Shown here: positions 19,581-29,575 of the stretch, piece after piece
How the letters are laid out: every line of letters starts with the position of its first letter
Numbering within the stretch: the stretch's first letter is position 1
Assembly (NCBI GenBank): GCA_033002965.1
Contig: JAURVB010013316.1
Span: 310,001 to 374,000 of the forward strand
DNA from: Piper betle
Taxonomy: Eukaryota; Streptophyta; Magnoliopsida; Piperales; Piperaceae
Direction: 5' to 3'
DNA length: 64,000 nucleotides
Position numbers and translations under genes: made by a program
Notes under the pieces: generated by a model
Seen by the model: only the letters and a program-made list of their open reading frames with translations
The model's database searches: none
Told to the model about the DNA's origin: nothing

Positions 19581-20173
19581 TTTGCAACGAAAATATCATC
19601 TTCAACACCTAACCGAATGCCCAAACAATGAACTGACCTCACTGCACTCAACTGATTAACATAAGAACTAGCTTGAGCCAAGCTGATTATCATTAACGAA
19701 TCAGGTTCAACGCCTTCCAACCTCATTCCCTTAAAACCAATGGATACTTTCCCGACAAGACCCTCAAGCACAAAACCACCAACAATCACATTCCAAGCAG
19801 CCACATCTCTGTCAGTAATTTCTTCGAACAGCTGCTCAGCTAATTCCAAGCGACTGCATTTCACATACTCATTAACCATCGTCGTCTGGACAAAAACATC
19901 ACCTGAGAAGGGCGACCTGATGACATGAGCATGGACCATCTCCGAGTTGTGAAGAGTGGAAAGGCGGGAACAAGCCTTCAACACAAAGGGAAGGTCAAGT
20001 TGTCGGGTTTGATGCCCGACTGACCATTGGACGAAAGAGAAGCAATGGTTCCTGTACAGAGCCACTCTCAACTTTGGAGCTAATGGCCGAGTTCCAGTGG
20101 GAGGTCGGTGGAAGCGGTTGATGAGTCTAACGTGGGAGTTCATTTCAAGGCCAAGTATAGACGGCACGAACAA

Positions 20174-20913
20174 GAAGGTGATCGGACAATCTCGCCGGAA
20201 AATGAGCGACGACGTCGCCGGCTGGTGGTGGCCGCGGGAAGGAGAAGTTCAGGGTTTAAGGTTTAGAACTCATCTCATTAGTGTAAATTTATGTTTTTGA
20301 ATTAATGGGGGTATTATCGGTCTTACCTTTTGTTGTAAGATGTGCTTTACTCAAATTAGCTCAATAATATTTGTTTCCATAGAGTTTTAATTATAAAAAA
20401 AGTATTAAGTTTGTGTGGATGCTTATTTTTTATGTGGCCCGGCCTCGAGTTAATACATGTACTTAGATAATAAGGACAATTATGTGATAAAATCAATTTT
20501 ATCTAATTTTCCGGATTTACTTTGAATTAACATAAGTTTAAGTTTAAGCTTAAGCTTAAGCTTAAGCTTATATTAAAAATCTCATTTTATTAATGCAAAG
20601 AAAAGTATGGTTAATGCTTTTTACTAGAGACATCCTCGTGTCTTCTTTACAAGGAAAAACCATTCATGACGCCATGGGATTCAAAGTTTGAGAGCTTCTA
20701 AATAAGCGATTATTGGGAGTAAGTATGGACATGGGATTATTAGTTATTGGCAAATCGTGCCCCACATTTCCTTCCTTTCCTACTCTCTTTTGCATTACAT
20801 CTTACATTCAATTCAACCCAATAAATTAAGACGAACCTGCACACAGTCATCTAAATTATACTGCAAACTGTGATAAAAGCCAAGTCTTAGAATTGGCTAA
20901 CATGATATAGTGA
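20174..20913. other. Intergenic between the PPR pseudogene and the ERF gene
   Basis: AT-rich sequence with a short hexamer tract (TTAAGY repeated) at about 20534-20570. The end next to 20914 should contain the ERF 3' UTR. No gene was recognised. Confidence 0.5.
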
Positions 20914-21476
20914 CTAGCTATAGATTGAAGAGGAAGAGGGAGAAGTGATTTCCATATACCCATTGTAGGTAAGTTCTTCAATCATTTCTTCTATGAACTC
21001 ATCCCCTGCCGGCTTCGTCCCCAGCTGACCCTCTTCACCAGTACAACTCGCCGGACTCGTCTTGCCGCCGGCCTTCGCCTCTTGCCGAGAATTAGCCGTA
21101 CAGCACTTGTGTAACTTGGCCTTCAGGCTTTCAGAAAGTGCTCTTGAATTGTGGGCGCAATTGGGATCAAACGGGAAGTTGGTTTTTGCTCTTGTTCCAC
21201 ACATCAACCGAGCAGCCTCATCATAGACTCTTGCTGCAGCTTCTGCTGTCTCATAGGTCCCCAACCATATTCTCGTCTTCCTGTAACAATTTGGTATAGA
21301 AGCAGCACATGAATTGAATGACTAGCGTGATGGTGAGAAAAGAAGTAACAAAGATTGCAATGAGGAAATGAAAGAAAAGAGTAGTGTGATACATACAGCA
21401 GGGGATGTCTGATTTCTGATACCCAAGATCCCCAATGCCTCTGTCTTACTCCTCTGAATCTCTGCCCTATTGCCAT
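20914..21476 (-). CDS. ERF003: AP2/ERF transcription factor, ERF003-like
   Basis: Two exons, 21476-21397 and 21280-20914, encode 148 residues. The single AP2 domain sits at the very N-terminus: [20 protein letters not shown], then after the intron [20 protein letters not shown] and [20 protein letters not shown]. The intron follows HPLL at the position seen in the small ERF003/SHINE-related group. Family role: nuclear DNA-binding regulator of GCC-box-like sites. The C-terminal half is rich in Ser, Lys and acidic residues and ends [11 protein letters not shown]. The start at 21476 (MAIGQRF, in GCCATGGC context) matches the family; an in-frame ATG at 21608 would add 44 unrelated residues and is less likely. 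The protein is shorter than the roughly 180 residues I recall for Arabidopsis ERF003. Confidence 0.88.
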
Positions 21477-21989
21477 GGCCAAGAAGAACGTTGAGTGGGA
21501 CTGCTTTGGCCTAAAGGTAGTACTTGGTTCTTTGCCCTTTTGTAGTACAGGGGGAGCTCCTGTTCCCTGACTTTGTTTAAACAAATAAGCTTTAAAATAT
21601 CTTACCATAGCACTGTTTTCATCCTATTTCTCCTTATCATACAGACAGCATCCCATGTGAATGAATTCATCCCAAAATACAAATTTGATACCAAAATCTC
21701 TCAGATACTGACTCATGACATTATGACAATGTTCTTCATAATATAAATAGAATAAAACCACCAGTGGTTTCCTTCTAAAAACCAGCGGTTGGACTTACAG
21801 TAATTAAATTAAAAGATGTGATAGATACATATTAAGAATTACTGGTGACCATAGCAAGAAGTTATTGTTATAACTACTAATATTCGACAATTCAGATTGG
21901 CAGCATCTTCCATGTCTGGTTTGCCCACTTGTACTTGTTTACTTCAATTTTTGTATCTACATGGGACACAATCTTACCGTTTCTAGCTC

Positions 21990-22450
21990 CTAATGGGCCA
22001 CGCTCATATTGTCACTACAGGGTCTTCCCTCCTCGAAGAGTAGGAGGCGGCGTGAAGAACAGGCAGGAAGCGGCGACAGGCGAAGTTGGTGGCCAAGGGT
22101 GGCCAGAAAAGTTGCAGCGCGCCTAAGCGCCCAATATCACTGCGCCTAGGCGCCCACCCACTTGGGACTGCGAAGTCCCGGCGCCCAAGCGCCGAGCCCT
22201 CATTCTTGGACGCTCCGGTCCATTTCGAACGGGTTTTTGGTCAGATTTTTACCGTTTTAAGGGTTATACAAGGACCTGGGAACATATCAGAAGGAAAAAG
22301 AGGTGCCTAAATTTCGGTTGCGAGAGAAGTAAAAGAGATTGGCACTCGTGAAGAGAAATCGTTTCTTGAAGATTGAGATTGTCAAGCAGTTGTCGCGTTT
22401 GATTAATAAGAACACTTTGATCTATCAGGTTCTCTATTCTTTTGGTAACA
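21990..22450. mobile_element. Probable LTR-retrotransposon LTR fragment
   Basis: A GC-rich island with repeated GCGCC words (GCGCCTAAGCGCC, GCGCCTAGGCGC, GGCGCCCAAGCGCC) is followed by a stretch that looks like a transcribed leader (GGGTTTTTGGTCAG, then GAGAAATCG, TTCTCTATTC). The style is that of plant LTRs, but I found no second LTR, TG/CA ends or target duplication. Boundaries are guesses. Confidence 0.3.
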
Positions 22451-23435
22451 ATTTATAAGGAATTGTAATTAATTTGTATTGGGAGTAATTTTACTTATAT
22501 TTAGGAGTAATTTTTACTTAAAAAGGAGAAACTATACCTATAAAAAAATTATAATCACAGTAAATTTAGTTTGAGCCGTGGTTTTTCTCTTTGATTTAAA
22601 GGGCTAACCACATAACTTTAGTGTGCCAGATTTATTTGTTGCCTTTGTTTAGTTTGGTAATTACTAGTACAACTACGTTAAGGAATTTAGTGGATTAATT
22701 CCCAACCTTCACATATATTTTGGATCCCAAAGGGAGCATTGCCATTGAAAATCATGTACCAGTAACAAAGCGTACTCGTATTACATTCATTTCATCAAAC
22801 TAGATTATTCAATAATATTAGATTTGCCCTCCACTTGAAGATTATTCATAGCCATCATGTGTTGTAGAATGTAGCAACTTGTGGACCATACGAGTAACTT
22901 CAATTTTCCGACAGGATCATACCACTTGATAAAAATAGCAGAGCACAAAGTATGAATTGGGGCAACTCAATCAAGTCATGGTTGATCTGCACAAATTGTT
23001 TAATACAAGTTACATGCACAAATCTAAGACAGATAATCAAAGCCTCCTCATGATCATGGAATGCTTCCCTTGGTGAAACTAAACTAATATCGGTAATGTC
23101 ATACCCAAAGTGACAACCCAGCTGATATTGTCTTGTATAGGAGGATACAATTGGGAATGGGGGCATGTAGACAACGGGTCTAGTTCCAATGATTTATATA
23201 TATATATGTCTAACCCAGAAATGTTAAATAGAGCTTAACAAAGATGAAGTAGAAGTAGAATAATAAGATGATGTAGTTTCACATGTTGCCCATAAAAGTT
23301 CCACGTGTTATGTCCTAATTTCTGAAGCTCCCAAAGATCGATCGAGAGGGAATAGCATGGAAGAACTTGGAAGCAAAACACGTTGAATCATGGACAAGTA
23401 TAGCTTGGTGATCAATGACCGGAGAGCTAGCTATA

Positions 23436-23552
23436 CACGTTACAAGAAATGATAAATATGTGATGAGAATTGTTTGCCTGTTTGAAGGGGCAGCAGATCA
23501 CGTTACAAGAGATGGTAATATGTGATGAGAATTGTTTGCCTGTTTGAAGGGG
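23436..23552. repeat. Direct repeat of about 55 bp
   Basis: Two near-identical copies, 23436-23490 and 23499-23552, both contain CACGTTACAAG and TGATGAGAATTGTTTGCCTG and end TTTGAAGGGG. They are separated by eight bases. No function is evident. Confidence 0.8.
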
Positions 23553-26232
23553 TTCACTTTGTTAGAATCAAACGTTCGATAATTAATGGATTTTGCATGC
23601 CTATGAGTTCAGGGTCACGGTTGAAACAGTAAGAATTACTGGTGCAGTTTTGACTGGCACTGTCTTGGCGTAATAAAGCTTGTTCGTGTACCATTTTTCG
23701 TCGAGGACGGGCCACCAAAGTTAAACAACTTGGGAGATTGATATATATCTGTGACATACAAAATAGAGGCTGATGTTCCCTACTCAATGTGGATGTTTTT
23801 AATTAAGTAGTTAGAATTTTAAGGTAAAATTTTAGTGCAGAAACAACCTATTTGACTTGGTAAAGTTATTGGTTAATTTTGGGCAAAATGTTTGAGAAGG
23901 TTAGAGAAAGTCATACCTCGGCGCCACTTGCAATGAACTGAAATGGGTCATCGTCCAACATCATTTTCTTGGGCTTAGAGCAGATATGGAGAACATGAGA
24001 GGCTCATTTTCTTGTACAGAAATGGGCTGAATTGGAACATTGGGGAGGTCAAGTTTTTTATATTATATTAGAACAGTATCTGTTAAATTTTCAAAGCAAA
24101 GCAATGGAAAGGTGCTCACCCCCAAAACTGTGCTCTCGGTAGGAAAGCTGCCCATTGGCGTTCAATGTATAGCCAGGCCTGTATGAAACTGCGCACAACT
24201 TTTGTCACACAATAATAAATGTCATTATTCTCTTGCAGTAGGAAAAAAATAATAATCAATGTTGAGTGCATAGAAGCAGTTATCTGTAACATTTTTAGGT
24301 CCAAATTTTCAATTCCTACTTAATCTATAAACAGTTAATGCAAGAATTGAACTGACTGTACTTAGGATAAGAATATGCTTGTGGTCACTGATTTGTAATT
24401 ATTAGTAGCTACTATAACCCAGAGTAGTGTTGTTAATATCCATCAATATTCATGCGCACAGTGATAGCCTGCCGAGCGGGCGTCATCACATGCATGAATC
24501 ATTGCAATACCTGCTTTTCAAGATATAACTATTGTTGAAATTCAACCATTGCAATACGTATGCTTAATAAGTTTTCTATCCATTAATCAATGGTCGCATT
24601 AAGTTTTTTACTGTCATTTCTCGTGCGAAGAAAATGAAGAGACATGCATGGTTGACTCTTGCCCAAAACTCCGCCGCCCTTACAACCATCTCCTTCCTTG
24701 ACCTTGACATGCTGAAAGAAGGGGAATACTGCTCTAACAACCGGCGTGCGACAAATTGATAAGTCAGTTAAGCAGACGATGAGGCAAAAGACGTTGCTTT
24801 TACTATTCTTCGATGACAAACATATATATACATGTATATGTATGATGGTCATTATTGTGCCCTGTTCCTGCCTTGGATATGTATAAGAGTGTGTACATAT
24901 ATATAGATATGGTCAGTTGAAGATTCAAAATTTTAAGGAACGTACTTTAAACGTTGGGGCCAAAGAGAAACCGATCATCACTAAAACTAAAACAAACTCG
25001 AAAGTTCTTCTGTTCTCGGAGACATGGACTGTCTGGTTCAGTGAGCTTTTAACTAGTCAAAGTGTTCAGACTTCACAGACTATGAAAACAAAACCAATGT
25101 GGGTTTGCGCTAATTCATGCATGCATATTTTCTAGACGCTAAAGATGCAGTCGACGGCTAGTTTTCTTAGACCCATATGTTCTTGAGTCATTGTTCTAAT
25201 TTGTGTCCTAGCTTTTCTTTTTGTCTTTTCGAAGAAAACTTTCCTTCTGGAATCTGGGCAGCATTATCCATTCCCTTGTTGGGACCGAGTGATGCGACTT
25301 AAAACGCATTCCATGCCTTCAGGTTTCAACAGAGAAGTAAATCTCCACTTAATGTATCCTATCTTCTTATATACGCGTGTGTTTGAATTAACATAAAATA
25401 GTGTAAAGAACATGAAAATTTTAAAATAATTAATAGTACTAAAAGTAGATATATTTAATATATTTTATATATAAAGTAATAATAAGAGGATCATTTTGAA
25501 TCTAAATATGATTACATCTCAGTGGAGTTTAAACTAATCGTGATTACTTCTATGCAGATTACTCCTATGGATGATTTTTTTTCTTATCTCTTTAGATAAA
25601 AGAATGGATCTTTTTGTTTTTATACATAGGCAAGCACATGAGTTGAATACATTATCTTCATTATGATTAAGTTAAATACAAAATACAATAAATATATACT
25701 AATTTTTCTTAAAAGTATACTACTTTCAAAAAAGTTGACCGTTTAAAATTTTCATTATGTTCATTTATATCTATTTCATTCTAACTAAACGGAGCCTAAT
25801 TAGAAATTAGAACTTAAAATCTTCATAGCTATTTTTATATATTAATAAAAGGAAAAGTAAATGTTGCGCTCCATTGAATTGTAAGAGTTCAACCAACTAA
25901 AGTACAATAAAATAAAAAAATAAAAAAAGTTATTATAATTTATTTTTTTCATTTAATTAGAGTTTTCTTTTATATTAAAATTTATTTTTAAAATATTATA
26001 TAATTATAGTCTATCTAAATATTTAATGAGAATTTATTTATAAAATTTGAGACTATCCCTAATATAGGTAGCAAAGTGCGACATCTTACCTTACATATAG
26101 TTTTTTGTCACGACTATGTCATCATATTTTTGTAATAAAATCTAAATTAGGGATAAAATGGGGCCTAAGCTCATCTTTACTTTGCCTCGTTTGCCTAGAT
26201 ATAAGCCATCACTCTGGTTGTCCACCTCCATC

Positions 26233-26716
26233 ATCCCGACTAAGGTTGAGTATTCGAAACCGACTCAACTAGGTTAACTAAATTTAATTTGATAGTAAGA
26301 TTTCATAACCCAACCCAAATCAAATTACTCTTAAAATCGAGCTGAAATAGAAATATTTTGGTTAATTCGTTTATGTAACAATATAATTAAATTAGCTCAT
26401 TAGTTATAAAAAAATTGTTTAATTATTTAATTAAAATTATATAATTATTTTAGTAAACACAACTGTTTAATAAGTAATTTTAATTGTAAATATCATATTA
26501 AATAAAATATAGATTTTGGAATATATTTTTAAAAAAAATCGGTTAATTCAGTTCAATTTGATTTTGAATTGAAATATCAATATATACTCATCTATTTCTT
26601 TATCAGCATGTCAAAAATCAAACCAAACTATTTCGAAACCAAACCAAATCATTCATTCGGGCTTGATTTGATTTAATTTTGGTTTTTAACAAATTATGCT
26701 CACCCCTAATCCCGGA
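26233..26716. mobile_element. hAT-like MITE with imperfect 8-bp target duplication
   Basis: The element is 26241-26708. Its left end TAAGGTTGAGTAT pairs with the right end, which reads TAGGGGTGAGCAT on the other strand. The flanks are ATCCCGAC (26233-26240) and ATCCCGGA (26709-26716), matching at six of eight positions. The interior is AT-rich and has no coding capacity. Size and ends fit a hAT-derived MITE. Confidence 0.55.
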
Positions 26717-27574
26717 AATTCTTTGACATCACATTTATTCTCCCTACCAATCCCTAAATGGCGGTGGTGTTTGGACGCGATGGTGGTGTTAGGGCAGCTT
26801 CTGCCACGCCGTGGCTCCCAATCGCATGCATCATCGACACTGTTGAGGCTACACCATGGTGATAATCTCTTGATTTCTTTTTTATTATATTCAAGTAATC
26901 ATTATATTTAAAATTTAACTTAATTTTAACAAATTAATGTTGGAAATTGGACATAAATATATACATGAATCAGGAATTGTATCATATGTTATTATATAAG
27001 GTTGGCTAAATTAAATTGATCTGCTAAAGTTAAAGGTTATGAGCCATAAATTAAGGTGTGGAATTTAATGAGAAAAGTGTGGAATTTAATGTGTAGATAC
27101 CTTTTCATAAATTCTCTTTAGTTATGGGTGGAATTGAATTTATGGAACTAAAGCTATAAATATGGAGGTTATGGTCCCTGAATTCATATCTGGTTTTCGT
27201 TCTAGTATCCCATTGTCCAGAACTTTGGTTTAGAAAACTAGTCTTGAATTTGGAAGATCCAAAACCTAAGTGATCAAGACTCTGATTTCTTTATGGCTTC
27301 AGGTACGCTTCCGCTATTTCATTTATTTATTTTATTTCTCTCGATAATTTGATATGAAATCTAAATTCTAAATAAAGTCTATCAATTAATATATGCGCAA
27401 TTAATTATTATTATACAAAACAATGGGTGTTGCCTGTTTTTGTTTACAGAAGAATATTTATGCACACAGAAGAGATATTTATGCACATATTTTTTATGAT
27501 TTGTCCTGCTTGAGTCATAGCAGCCATTAGCAGGCATACATAAACAAAGTTCATTTTCTTCTTTGTATTAATTT
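26717..27574. other. Gene-free AT-rich stretch
   Basis: No gene, RNA or clear element boundary was recognised. A TGTTGGAAATTGGACAT stretch at 26939 resembles an LTR start, but no partner was found. Confidence 0.4.
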
Positions 27575-27770
27575 TTATTTTGTTTGATGAGTGGTAATGT
27601 AGAGGGGTAATATAGGAGCCTTCAGATCAGAAATTTTTGTAGGCAAACAAACTGTATTTATTTTGTTTGATTAGTAATATACGAACCTTATTTTGTTTGA
27701 TGAGTGGTAGTATAGAGGGGTAATATAGGAGCCTTCAGATCAAGAATTTTTATAGGCAAACAAACTGTAC
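27575..27770. repeat. Direct duplication of about 82 bp
   Basis: Two copies, about 27575-27657 and 27688-27769, share TTATTTTGTTTGATGAGTGG, GAGGGGTAATATAGGAGCC and GGCAAACAAACTGTA with a few substitutions. Shorter derivatives (GTAAAGTGCAATGTAATGAG) recur to about 27876. Confidence 0.78.
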
Positions 27771-28015
27771 AATACATTTTTATGGGCAAAGAAACTGTAA
27801 AGTGCAATGTAATGAGGCAAACAAATTATAAAGTATTTTTATAGGGAAAGAAACTGTAAAGTGCAATGTAATGAGCCAGTTAACTAATAATGAGCTTAAG
27901 TCAGGTTAACCAATAGTCTATTCTTACTTTTAAATAAAAACTTAAGTCTATTCTCATTTTTAAGTAGGAATTTGCTCTAGTAAGTATTAAATACGAGATT
28001 AAATTGAAAAATCTT

Positions 28016-28178
28016 ACAATCCACTCACCTTAAAAAATCTTGTCTTCAAAATTTCTACACTTGGCTTGTTATTAGACCTAGCTCATTGACCTAGCCCAAG
28101 TGGCTTGTAGGATTAAGTTTAGGGATTTTACAATCCAATCAGCTTAAAAAATTTCGTACTCAAAATTCTTATACTTAT
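28016..28178 (-). mobile_element. Inverted fragments related to the neighbouring TRIM
   Basis: Two stretches, about 28017-28064 and 28132-28175, are diverged reverse complements of the internal/purine-tract end of the TRIM at 28179-28646 (compare GTAAGAATTTTGGGAACGAA at 28448). They look like remnants of one or two copies in the opposite orientation. Confidence 0.55.
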
Positions 28179-28646
28179 TGTGAGATTCGTTGACTAAGTC
28201 TCACATTTAATACCTAATGTGATAAGATTTTATTTATAAGTGGGAATAGAATATAAATTTTTAGCTTAGTTAACCACTTAAGAAATAACGTATCCCATTA
28301 TATTGCACTTTGAGTCGGTCGTTACAAATGGTATCAAAGTTTCCTAGTTGTTCAATGTTAGATGGTGGATTGGACTAGGGATGTTAGCTAGGCTACCAGT
28401 CATAGGACAAAGAAGGTCATGGGCTAAGGCTAGCAACGAGCTAAATGTAAGAATTTTGGGAACGAAATTTTCTAAGGTGGGAAGATTGTGAGATCCCTTA
28501 ATTTGGACTCATGGACTCACACCTAATACTTAATAGGATAAAATATTGTTTATAAGTAAGAATGGACTATAGGTTTTTAACTTGGTTAACCACTTTTAAA
28601 GAAATGACTTAGTATATTATATTGCACTTTGGGCCGAGTTATTACA
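28179..28646 (+). mobile_element. TRIM retroelement, 468 bp, with both LTRs
   Basis: The left LTR is 28179-28326 and the right LTR 28487-28646. Both start TGTGAGAT and end TTACA, with shared internal words such as TTAACCACTT and ATTATATTGCACTTTG. A tRNA-Met type primer-binding site, TGGTATCAAAGT, starts at 28329. A purine-rich tract, AAGGTGGGAAGA, precedes the right LTR. The internal region is only 160 bp and noncoding. The flanks (CTTAT and AAGCT) do not form a target duplication, so this copy may have been rearranged. Confidence 0.82.
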
Positions 28647-28801
28647 AAGCTCGTTGTTAGACTTAGCCCAAATGATTTCTTTGACTCCAAAGGTGGCTTT
28701 TTCAGCCCATGAATATATTCTTACACTTGCCTCGTTGTTAGATCTAGACCAGGTGACCTAGCCTAAATGACTTCTTTGACCACCCACGTGCATTCTTTAG
28801 C

Positions 28802-29371
28802 CTGTGACCACAGTTGTGAAAATCAGCAATTCCAAATTAGAATCGACTGATTCCACTCGAATTAGAGGAAAATCAATTCAAAAATCACTTGAATCGGTTT
28901 TCATCCAAATCGGTCTGTGAATCGGTCGATTCGAGCATATTCCGACCAATTTGAGCTGATTTTAAAATCGATTTGAGGGGAGGGGGGTGGCGGTGACGAT
29001 GACGGGAAGGAGGGCAGATGCGGGAGAGACCATAGGAAAGGGAAAGAAATAACAGTCGTGACATTCTCGTAATTAAAACTTGACTCATGTCTGACTTGAG
29101 TAAAAAACAATAACTAACTCTAAATATTTCAAAAAAAATCTTAAAAAATATAATAAAATATAATACACACAATAATATTAAAATGACATCAATATCAAAT
29201 TTTTATATATTTATACTATGAGTTGTCAAATTATTATATATGACTAATTTGGATCTATTCAGATCAATTCAACTGAACCGATTCTTGTCCGATTTGGACC
29301 GATTCTGATTCCGACTCTCTCGAAAATCGATTTTGATTCCGATTTTGATTTATACAACCATGTCTGTGACC
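28802..29371. mobile_element. hAT-like MITE, 554 bp, with perfect 8-bp target duplication
   Basis: CTGTGACC occurs at 28802-28809 and again at 29364-29371. Between them the left end ACAGTTGTGAAAATC pairs with the right end, which reads ACATGGTTGTATAAATC on the other strand. AATCG-rich subterminal repeats (AATCGGT, TCGATTTT) fill both arms. Eight-base duplications and subterminal repeats are hallmarks of hAT-superfamily MITEs. The centre is noncoding. Confidence 0.85.
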
Positions 29372-29436
29372 CGCACATTAGCCAACATTCTTAGTCTAGT
29401 TTATTATTTAATACAGAACTAGGTTGTTCTAATTCT

Positions 29437-29575
29437 ATCTTTAACAACTCGACCTAAAGTATAATAGAATAAGTCATGCCTTCAACAATAGTTAACAAAA
29501 TTTAAAATTTATAGTTCATTCTAACTTATAAACAAGATTATATTATAATAAGTATATGAGACTATATTCTGTTGT
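29437..29575 (-). mobile_element. Solo LTR relic of the same TRIM family, reversed
   Basis: The stretch matches, with divergence, the reverse complement of the LTR at 28487-28646: AACTCGACCTAAAGT, AATAAGTCAT, TATAGTTCATTCTAACTTAT and AAACAAGATT correspond in order. No second LTR is present nearby in this orientation. Confidence 0.6.

Larger units (their letters stand above)
17968..19585 (-). mobile_element. TRIM-like LTR retroelement with 5-bp target duplication TTTGC
   Basis: The element occupies 17973-19580 and is flanked by TTTGC at 17968-17972 and at 19581-19585. It starts TGTTGGG and ends CCCAACA. Read on the minus strand it has a 5' LTR (19580-19242), a primer-binding site resembling the initiator-Met tRNA complement (TGGCATCAAAGCC, about 19240-19228), an internal region made of tandem repeats, a purine tract GTGTGAAGGGGAGT (18237-18224) and a 3' LTR (18223-17973). 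It encodes no protein, so it must have moved with enzymes from another element. It lies inside the PPR pseudogene. Confidence 0.88.
16656..20173 (-). pseudogene. PPR (E/E+ subclass) gene, broken by frameshifts, stops and an LTR element
   Basis: Coding remnants lie on the minus strand at 20173-19581, 17967-17800, 17731-17380, 17370-17190 and 17168-16656. They show typical pentatricopeptide repeats: FVLKACSRLSTLHN, TMVNEYVKCSRLELAEQLFEE, LISMYSTCGDFSSSCHLFD, SWTAIIRGHAREGNIDAALN and TIAALLSACIHLGALDDGR. An E/E+ type C-terminus follows, with SLLGACKLH, YIGMANIYAAGERWESVAK and a terminal NHIFCAEDRSHP stretch. Family role: such proteins bind organelle RNA, often in C-to-U editing. The gene is dead in several independent ways. 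A 1.6 kb element sits inside it (17973-19580). A frameshift lies near 17395 just after the VMVCN stretch, and in-frame stops follow near 17200 and 17330. Another break lies near 17740-17800. It was probably intronless. A functional copy may exist elsewhere in the genome. Confidence 0.85.
21477..26240. other. Gene-free region upstream of the ERF gene
   Basis: About 4.8 kb without a recognisable gene. The first kilobase is the ERF promoter side. It contains a GC-rich retroelement-like stretch near 22.0-22.45 kb and a direct repeat near 23.44-23.55 kb, both listed separately. The remainder is AT-rich, with short open frames that show no domain. Confidence 0.5.

Noticed and set aside
21477..21608. 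In-frame N-terminal extension of the ERF gene
   Set aside because: Its residues do not resemble the family; the ATG at 21476 sits in a good context directly before the AP2 domain.
28174..28651. Target duplication of the 468-bp TRIM
   Set aside because: The flanking five bases CTTAT and AAGCT do not match, so no duplication is claimed.
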